Shown piece after piece: positions 7,193-12,231 of a DNA stretch of 12,231 nt. Source of the DNA: an uncultured bacterium (GTDB lineage: Bacteria; Cyanobacteriota; Vampirovibrionia; Gastranaerophilales; Gastranaerophilaceae). Below the pieces are notes generated by a model that did no database searches, was not told the origin of the DNA, and saw only the letters and a list, made by a program, of their open reading frames with translations. A program made the translations under genes and the position numbers. Where the stretch lies: positions 1-12,231 of the forward strand of contig USJT01000009.1 in the NCBI GenBank assembly GCA_900555175.1, in the 5' to 3' direction. Within the stretch, counting starts at the first letter, position 1. Every line of letters starts with the position of its first letter.

Positions 7193-8704
7193 GTGAGAAT
7201 TTCATCTATTCAAAATTATTATCGTACAAATTACACTAATCAGGTAAAAACTGCAAATGTAAACAAGCAAGTGGCAGAAACTAAAGCGCAAACTTCGGCT
7301 TCGTATTTTACAAAGCCTTCAAATGTTTTAAGTTTTACGGGTGTTCAATCGAGAGCTGTTGAGCTGGCTAAACAAATTCCGTTAGGAGACCGTTTAGCTT
7401 CAGTATTTCAGGTATTAAAACAAGGCGATCTTGTAATAACAGGAAAGGATTTAAAATCCGCACAAAGTGCATTAAAGGATTCCGTAAAAGCCTTCAGTAC
7501 TGCAATAAAACGTTTTATATTTGTTCCTGAAGATAATTTAGAAGGTACAATTGCATTTGCAAGAGGATTTGATGGAGATTTTTTGGTCACTAACCCAAAC
7601 AAATTTGATATGGAATATCGAATAAATAATGCATTTAAACCATTTAAAGCTGGGGATACTTTGTATCTGTCAGATGGTGACGCAATAAAAATTAAAGATA
7701 AAGTAATTTCTATTAAAGAAAAGCCTGATGTTGATTTAAGTTTCAGTCGACATATATTTGCTCAACCTTATGATTTAACAAAAAGTGTTTTATCTTCTAT
7801 TGAGCAAAGGAATTTAAAATCAATTCAATCATTGTCAAAATTTACAACCAAAGCTCCTAAAAAATTGACATTTGCAGATGTCGGTGGGCAAGATGACGTA
7901 ATAACTCAATTAAAGAAGGGGATTTTATATCCTATAAAATATCCTGAAGCTTATGAAAACAGTAAAGTTAACCATGGCTTTATTATGTACGGTCCACCGG
8001 GAACAGGAAAAACTCTTATTGCTCAAGCTTTAGCAAATGAATCACATGCAACATTTATGAAATTAAATGGTTTGGAAATGGAATCAAAATGGGTTGGAGA
8101 ATCCGAATCAAATTGGAGAGCACTTTTTAAAATGGCTCAAGAAAATCAGCCGGCAATAATTTTCATAGATGAATTTGATGCTGTTGCAAGAAAACGTGGA
8201 AGTGTTGATGTTTATGGCGATAAAGTTGTAAACCAGCTTTTAACATTAATGAGTGATGTTGAGAAAGAAGGTGATCAAATTTATATAATTACAGCAACAA
8301 ATAAAATTGATGCATTGGATAGTGCAATTACTCGTTCAGGAAGATTTGGTAAACATATAGAAGTAAAAGCTCCTGATACAGTAGATGGTGTAAATAAGAT
8401 CTTGGATATTCATACCAAAGACAAGAAATTAGCAGATGATTTTGATAAAGTTGCAATATCTCAAAAGTTGTTAGATATAAAAGCAACGGGTGCAGATATT
8501 GCATATATCTCAAGTGTCGCTAATGAGAATGCTTTTGAAAGAGCAGGAATTTTTGCAAAAATGGAAAATGGAACATTTGAAAAAGCAGATATTGATAACT
8601 TAAGAATTACTGGTGAAGATTTCTCAAAAGCAATAGATGTATTCATCGAAAGCTCACGTAAGTCAGATCGTAAACCAGTAGGTTTTAATAAAGTTGCTAA
8701 ATAA
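7193..8704 (+). CDS. AAA+ ATPase of the p97/FtsH-like type with unrecognised N-terminal region
   Basis: The 503-residue protein carries one AAA+ module (about 222-490) behind a long N-terminal region. Visible motifs are VGGQDDVITQLK (second-region opening), Walker A GPPGTGKT (267-274), a pore loop with aromatic Trp300 (ESKWVGESE), Walker B IIFIDEFDAV (catalytic Glu327), sensor 1 Asn370 (TATN), both arginine fingers (Arg381, Arg384 in TRSGRFGKH) and the lid helix TGADIAYISSVANENAF. It should be an active hexameric unfoldase or remodelling ATPase. No protease or second AAA domain follows. Residues 1-50 are polar with few charged patches and end in LSFTG; residues about 108-176 look beta-rich and match nothing I recognise. 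The start is GTG with a GGGGGTG ribosome site (7181-7187) and no competing upstream start. There is no signal peptide, so it acts in the cytoplasm. It appears monocistronic, ending at a strong terminator. Confidence 0.88.
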   Translation: MRISSIQNYYRTNYTNQVKTANVNKQVAETKAQTSASYFTKPSNVLSFTGVQSRAVELAKQIPLGDRLASVFQVLKQGDLVITGKDLKSAQSALKDSVKAFSTAIKRFIFVPEDNLEGTIAFARGFDGDFLVTNPNKFDMEYRINNAFKPFKAGDTLYLSDGDAIKIKDKVISIKEKPDVDLSFSRHIFAQPYDLTKSVLSSIEQRNLKSIQSLSKFTTKAPKKLTFADVGGQDDVITQLKKGILYPIKYPEAYENSKVNHGFIMYGPPGTGKTLIAQALANESHATFMKLNGLEMESKWVGESESNWRALFKMAQENQPAIIFIDEFDAVARKRGSVDVYGDKVVNQLLTLMSDVEKEGDQIYIITATNKIDALDSAITRSGRFGKHIEVKAPDTVDGVNKILDIHTKDKKLADDFDKVAISQKLLDIKATGADIAYISSVANENAFERAGIFAKMENGTFEKADIDNLRITGEDFSKAIDVFIESSRKSDRKPVGFNKVAK

Positions 8705-8731
8705 TATCTAAATACAAAATAGTAAATAAAG

Positions 8732-8763
8732 AAGCTTTTGATATTAAATCAAAAGCTTTTTTT
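8732..8763. terminator. Strong rho-independent terminator after the AAA+ gene, shared with tRNA-fMet
   Basis: AAGCTTTTGAT (8732-8742) pairs perfectly with ATCAAAAGCTT (8748-8758) around a five-base loop, and seven T follow on the plus strand. On the minus strand the same hairpin lies just past the tRNA with a weaker T-rich tail, so it can serve both convergent transcripts. Confidence 0.85.
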
Positions 8764-8766
8764 AAA

Positions 8767-8843
<77 letters not shown>

Positions 8844-8862
8844 ATAAATTCTTTTACACTCC

Positions 8863-8891
8863 ATTATGTAACGCTAAAAATCAAAAATCAA
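8863..8891 (-). promoter_or_regulatory. tRNA-fMet promoter (TTGATT - 17 bp - CATAAT)
   Basis: On the minus strand TTGATT (8886-8891) and CATAAT (8863-8868) are exactly 17 bases apart, with five of six -10 bases matching consensus. The expected start is about 13 bases before the mature tRNA 5' end. A second TTGATT lies immediately downstream inside the spacer. A run of six G just upstream separates it from the adhesin terminator. Confidence 0.65.
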
Positions 8892-8911
8892 CCCCCCTAT
8901 TTTTATATATA

Positions 8912-8941
8912 AAAAAGAGCATCTAAAAAGATGCTCTTTTT
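8912..8941 (-). terminator. Strong terminator after the adhesin-like gene
   Basis: AAAAAGAGCATCT (8912-8924) pairs perfectly with AGATGCTCTTTTT (8929-8941) around an AAAA loop (on the plus strand), giving a 13-base stem with A/T flanks that supply a U-run in either direction. It lies 23 bases past the adhesin stop codon on the minus strand and insulates the tRNA promoter from that transcript. Confidence 0.88.
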
Positions 8942-8964
8942 ATTTTTTTTATTATATTCAGGTA

Positions 8965-11628
8965 TTATAGACCTAATTTGTCTTTTAGTGCTTGCCAGAA
9001 CCATTTTGTAGTTTGATTTGGAGCTTGGATAGTTGCTTCTGATACATCTGCAGCTTCAGAACCTTTGTTTACTACTTTGACATCTTTGTCGCTTGTAATA
9101 GTTCCGTTTACGGTCATTCCATCACCTTTGTTAAGGATTACGGCATTACCTGTTGTTGTATTAATTTGTCCGCCAACAGTCATATCACCTTTTTGGTTAT
9201 ACAATTCTGTTTGAGCGTTTGAAGTGTTCATATTACCTTCATATCTCAAGCCTTCATCTCCTGAGATATTTTTGATTAAGTTTTGACCTGTACCGTCAGC
9301 TTTGAATCCGCTTGTTACATTAATACCTGTACCGTTTTCTCTTGCTGCTGCATAGAAGCCGTTATTTTCATCAAGAGAACCGCTTCCGTTATTATGAACA
9401 GTTGCACCCATATTTAATTTGCCTGAGTTTGCAAGTACGTTTACACGTCCTGAGTGTGTGATTTCACTGTTAACTGTCATATCACCCGAACCGTAGTTTT
9501 TGATATTAATGTTTGCAGTGTCACTGGAAATTTTACCTGCGCTTGCAAGTTCCATAGAACCGCCACCTGCTCTGTTGATAACACCCATATTACCATCAGA
9601 TGTCAATTCTCCGGATACATACATATCGCCACTGTAATTGTTAATTGCTAACTGTCCTTCACTTGAGATTTTACCTTGAAGGTCAATACCTCTATCTCCA
9701 GCACTTGTATTGCCATCATGTCTCATTGCGATATTGTAGCCAGCTCCATCATTAGTAATTGATGATAGAGTTTGTGTTGAAATTCCTTTAGAATTTTCTC
9801 TTGACCAAATTGCTAAATTACCATCATGGTTAGCAACTGTTCCGCCGACAGTGTTGCCTGAATCGTTTGCAAATGTAAGCATTCCATTGTCGTTATAGAT
9901 TGTCATGTTACCTGTGTTATCAACATTACCAACGATTGTCATACCATTTTGACCGTAGTTTTTGAATTTCAATTGACCGTCGTTTGTAATTTTTGAATTT
10001 TTAGTAACAGTCATTCCGGAACCTTGGTTTTTAATAGCTGTGTTACCGGTTGTAGTTATGTCTCCATCAACAATCATTGCTCCTGCGTTGTTGTTAATAG
10101 CTGTTTCTGCTGAATCCATACTGTTATTTTTGATGTTGCCGTATAATTCCATACCGCCGGCACCTTCATTTTTAACAGAAACGTTACCGTTGCCAACAAC
10201 TTCGCCTGCAGAAGCTAATGCTAATTTGTTAGCTGTTTTGCCGTTTAAGATGTTAATATTTCCACCTTCGTCAGCACCTGCAGTTAATTTTCCGTTAATG
10301 GTTAAATCGCCTGCTTTGTTTTCAATTGAAACAAGTTTTTCACCTTTAACACCTGCAAGTTCCATACCGTTAGAACCTTGGTTTTCAAGTCTGATAGAAT
10401 CAGCTGCAACTTTGTCTGCGGTGTTAGAAATTACCATTTTACCGCCTCTGTTTATAATTCTGATTGCAAAGCCTTCATTTCTTGCTTGATCAGGTGTTGC
10501 TGCACTTGTTACAGAGCCTGTAATATTCATACCGCCGGCACCTTCATTAACAATATTGGTTTTTCCTGTTGATGTTGTTGTGCCGGAAAGTGTTAAAGCG
10601 CCTGTTCCATTATTTGTTATTGCTAAGTCGTGATCTGTTGAAAGTTTTCCACCAACTGTCAAATTAGTGCCTGCGTTAGAAATTTCTAAGTTGTCACCTG
10701 TATTTTTAACAGTTCCTGAAATGCTAAGATCTCCAGCTTTGTTATAAACGTTTAAATCATTTGTAGATTGAACAAGTCCGGAAATTTTAGTTCCGTTAGA
10801 TCCGCTATTTGTGATATATAAACCACTGTTTGCTTGGCCTGCTTTTGCTGCACCGTTTATTACTTTACCTGCGATATCTGTGCCTGCTGTTGATTTAATT
10901 TGAATGTTTGAACCGTTTGCAACAAATTGATTACCAGATGTTACCATACCACTTGTGTTTACAAGAGAATTAAATAAGGTTGATGCTTGTTCATCTGTTG
11001 TAAGTGCTTGTTGTTGAGCAACTCCGTTTAAGATTGCACCTTCAGCCCCAACTGCAATATCTCCGCCTCTAAGTTGAACGCCGTTTCTTGCAAAGATTTT
11101 ACCATCAACTGTGATATTTCCAGTATTTGTTTCTCTGTTTAACAAAGTAGAAATATTATTGATATTGCTGTAATTGCCACTTTCATATTCTGATTTTAAG
11201 GCATTGTATCTGTTTGATTCCGGAGTAATAACTGATAAAGTACCTACGTTAAGTACGCCGCTTGCTCCGATTGTCATACCACCAGGTGTAATAAATACTG
11301 CATGGCCATTATAGAAATCGCTTCCACGCATTGTGTTTAAAATACCATCAATTTTAACCCCGTTATTTACAAGGTTAATAAAAGTTTCAAGATTTCTTCC
11401 GGAAATCTTATCGTGGAAAAGTAGGTTTGCAATATCACCATGTTCCAAAATAAAGTTTTCATATTGTCTGTAACCAATGTCTGCACTTACTTTTTCCGGA
11501 TCAATGTTGAAAATATTGCCGCCTGAAACTGGAGATCCTGTAACTCCAGTAATGTCTGATGCTGCATTAGCTCCGGACACTGATAGGACCGCTGCCATCG
11601 CCGCAATCAAAAGTTGCTTTTTGTTCAT
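8965..11628 (-). CDS. Secreted filamentous-haemagglutinin/LktA-like beta-repeat adhesin
   Basis: The 887-residue protein has a signal peptide (MNKKQLLIAAMAAVLSVSGA, cleavage near residue 22). A haemagglutination-activity-type domain follows (about 25-140), with the diagnostic NGHAVFITPGGMTIGASGVL followed by NVGTLSVITP. From about 165 to 865 there are many degenerate repeats of roughly 20-30 residues (for example NEGAGGMNITGSV, NQGSNGMELAGV, NYGQNGMTIVGNV), as in right-handed beta-helix exoproteins. It should be exported and probably displayed or released as an adhesin. It ends with a short basic, Trp-containing helix (WFWQALKDKLGL), and no autotransporter barrel or cell-wall anchor follows. 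If it is a two-partner secretion substrate, the TpsB partner is not in this window. The start has a strong AAGGAG ribosome site seven bases upstream (11636-11641). At 887 residues it is short compared with many large adhesins of this type. Confidence 0.82.
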   Translation of the reverse strand: MNKKQLLIAAMAAVLSVSGANAASDITGVTGSPVSGGNIFNIDPEKVSADIGYRQYENFILEHGDIANLLFHDKISGRNLETFINLVNNGVKIDGILNTMRGSDFYNGHAVFITPGGMTIGASGVLNVGTLSVITPESNRYNALKSEYESGNYSNINNISTLLNRETNTGNITVDGKIFARNGVQLRGGDIAVGAEGAILNGVAQQQALTTDEQASTLFNSLVNTSGMVTSGNQFVANGSNIQIKSTAGTDIAGKVINGAAKAGQANSGLYITNSGSNGTKISGLVQSTNDLNVYNKAGDLSISGTVKNTGDNLEISNAGTNLTVGGKLSTDHDLAITNNGTGALTLSGTTTSTGKTNIVNEGAGGMNITGSVTSAATPDQARNEGFAIRIINRGGKMVISNTADKVAADSIRLENQGSNGMELAGVKGEKLVSIENKAGDLTINGKLTAGADEGGNINILNGKTANKLALASAGEVVGNGNVSVKNEGAGGMELYGNIKNNSMDSAETAINNNAGAMIVDGDITTTGNTAIKNQGSGMTVTKNSKITNDGQLKFKNYGQNGMTIVGNVDNTGNMTIYNDNGMLTFANDSGNTVGGTVANHDGNLAIWSRENSKGISTQTLSSITNDGAGYNIAMRHDGNTSAGDRGIDLQGKISSEGQLAINNYSGDMYVSGELTSDGNMGVINRAGGGSMELASAGKISSDTANINIKNYGSGDMTVNSEITHSGRVNVLANSGKLNMGATVHNNGSGSLDENNGFYAAARENGTGINVTSGFKADGTGQNLIKNISGDEGLRYEGNMNTSNAQTELYNQKGDMTVGGQINTTTGNAVILNKGDGMTVNGTITSDKDVKVVNKGSEAADVSEATIQAPNQTTKWFWQALKDKLGL
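9034..10761 (-). repeat. Tandem degenerate repeats coding the beta-helix of the adhesin-like protein
   Basis: About twenty or more units encode variants of N-x-G-x-G-M-x-[VIL]-x-G-x-[IV], alternating with NTGD- and T/STGK-like turns. Most copies have diverged at DNA level, but some stretches remain identical, such as a 21-base segment at 10150-10170 repeated at 10528-10548, which suggests fairly recent duplication or gene conversion between units. Confidence 0.75.
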
Positions 11629-11675
11629 ACATGTACTCCTTATGTTATTTTTATTATTAGTTGCAATAGTATTCT

Positions 11676-11760
11676 AATAATATACTAAATAATAACGCTG
11701 AAAAAAATATTTATTTGCTGATTTGTAAAGATATATTAATTCCAGTTTTAGTATATTATT
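11676..11760. repeat. Pair of perfect 14-base inverted repeats upstream of the adhesin-like gene
   Basis: AATAATATACTAAA (11676-11689) and its exact complement TTTAGTATATTATT (11747-11760) face each other across 57 bases, 48 to 132 bases before the adhesin start codon. They could be paired operator sites or the arms of a long stem in the mRNA leader. The AT-rich background makes chance pairing possible. Confidence 0.45.
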
Positions 11761-11770
11761 TGAGCTAATT

Positions 11771-11806
11771 TTAACCTTTTAAATTAAACCATATCATATA
11801 CTCCTT
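11771..11806 (-). other. Orphan Shine-Dalgarno site with minimal ORF upstream of the adhesin-like gene
   Basis: On the minus strand a perfect AAGGAG (11801-11806) is followed eight bases later by an ATG (11792) reading Met-Val-stop, and three bases later by another ATG (11797) reading the eight-codon MIWFNLKG. Neither is a normal gene. It may be a regulatory leader mini-ORF if adhesin transcription starts upstream of it, or a decayed gene start. Confidence 0.3.
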
Positions 11807-11916
11807 TTCTTAATAATAAAATGATACAAAAATATCATAATATTGCACCTACTTCTATAAAGTATTTTACGGATTAAAAATTGCTAAACTTTAGGAATTT
11901 TTAAGAAATGTAAAGT

Positions 11917-11937
11917 AGCCTTTAACCTTTAAAGGCT
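11917..11937 (-). terminator. Hairpin over the stop codon of the right-edge gene
   Basis: AGCCTTTAA (11917-11925) pairs perfectly with TTAAAGGCT (11929-11937) around a three-base loop. The stop codon of the partial gene lies within the arm. On the minus strand only a broken T-rich tail (ACTTTACATTTCTT) follows, so it is a moderate terminator candidate. Confidence 0.45.
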
Positions 11938-12231
11938 CCCCAGGCTTTAATAGTACCTCTTTGATACTTTATTAAGTAATATTTACCTTTAGGAATATAT
12001 TCAATAGAAGCCTCCATATTAATTTCTGATTCATCAGGCTTCATTCCTGCTTTTTTGCGCTTTTCGTTTGTAGTTTTTCTGTTCTTTTCTTCTTTTTTTA
12101 ATTCTTTTTTTACTTTTTTATTGTTTAATCTTTGTTGTTCTGTTGCATCTTCTTCTATTTTGATAACAGGGATAATTGCAATAGCTTCTTTGGATTGTAA
12201 AAGGATTAAGAAATCTCTTGCATCTGAGAGT
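11922..12231 (-). CDS. C-terminal part of an unrecognised lysine-rich protein (5' end beyond window)
   Basis: The minus strand is open from the window edge to a TAA at 11924-11922, giving 102 codons in one frame. The visible part begins LSDARDFLILLQSKEAIAII, a hydrophobic, structured stretch. A highly charged helical segment rich in Lys, Glu and Arg (about residues 25-60 of the fragment) follows, and then a small folded tail with EYIPKGKYYLIKYQRGTIKAWGAFKG. The other two minus-strand frames do not stay open in this way, and the composition looks coding. No family is recognised; the charged segment could be a linker or nucleic-acid-binding tract. The gene is on the same strand as the adhesin-like gene, about 290 bases upstream of its start, with a hairpin at its stop codon, so the two are probably separate transcripts. 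Confidence 0.65.
   Translation of the reverse strand, partial: LSDARDFLILLQSKEAIAIIPVIKIEEDATEQQRLNNKKVKKELKKEEKNRKTTNEKRKKAGMKPDESEINMEASIEYIPKGKYYLIKYQRGTIKAWGAFKG

Noticed and set aside
10040..10489. 149-codon plus-strand open frame inside the adhesin-like gene
   Set aside because: It is antisense to the repeat array, rich in Pro, Leu and Ser as expected from complementing the repeats, and lacks a ribosome site or family signature.
9034..10761. CRISPR-like or satellite repeats in the adhesin region
   Set aside because: The repetition is at protein level in an open coding frame with degenerate spacing, as expected for a beta-helix protein.

Overview
The window is AT-rich DNA from a bacterium with two membranes. 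It encodes an MCE/MlaD-type lipid-transport protein, several proteins with signal peptides, and a long secreted filamentous-adhesin-like protein. My best placement is a gut Melainabacterium (Gastranaerophilales) or close relative. This rests on the short LktA-like adhesin and on an AAA+ ATPase whose N-terminus (MRISSIQNYY, then a SFTG motif) resembles a leader I associate with that order. The placement is inference; no rRNA or marker gene is present to settle it. No mobile element, prophage, CRISPR array or resistance gene is visible.

Layout, left to right. A truncated minus-strand gene for a C_GCAxxG_C_C-type protein (1-66) diverges from a single-gene MCE/MlaD-like protein (138-1022). Next come a membrane PAS histidine-kinase-like protein with a badly eroded ATP-binding domain (1121-2425) and, directly behind it, a small secreted four-cysteine protein (2447-2893). 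These converge on gdhA, a class I glutamate dehydrogenase on the minus strand (2903-4255). gdhA and a SIMPL-domain protein (4366-5085) are transcribed divergently from two good promoters whose -35 boxes abut and form a palindrome. A small secreted protein follows the SIMPL gene and overlaps tail to tail with a minus-strand pair: an EamA-type transporter and, downstream of it, a glycine-rich membrane protein.

The right half holds an AAA+ ATPase of the p97/FtsH-like kind with no protease domain and an unrecognised 220-residue N-terminal region (7193-8704). A bidirectional terminator, the initiator tRNA (tRNA-fMet, minus) with its own promoter, and a second strong terminator follow. An 887-residue secreted beta-repeat adhesin-like protein (8965-11628, minus) comes next, with an AT-rich leader carrying inverted repeats and an orphan Shine-Dalgarno site with a minimal ORF. 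At the right edge is the 3' end of an unrecognised lysine-rich protein (minus).

The genes do not form one obvious pathway. They look like ordinary chromosomal content: envelope functions (MCE, SIMPL, adhesin, secreted small proteins), nitrogen assimilation (gdhA) and translation initiation (tRNA-fMet). The items most worth following up are the pseudokinase-like sensor paired with a cysteine-containing secreted protein, the AAA+ ATPase with its unassigned N-terminal domain, and the recurrent placement of -10 boxes 6-7 bases before start codons that lack a ribosome binding site, which suggests leaderless mRNAs.
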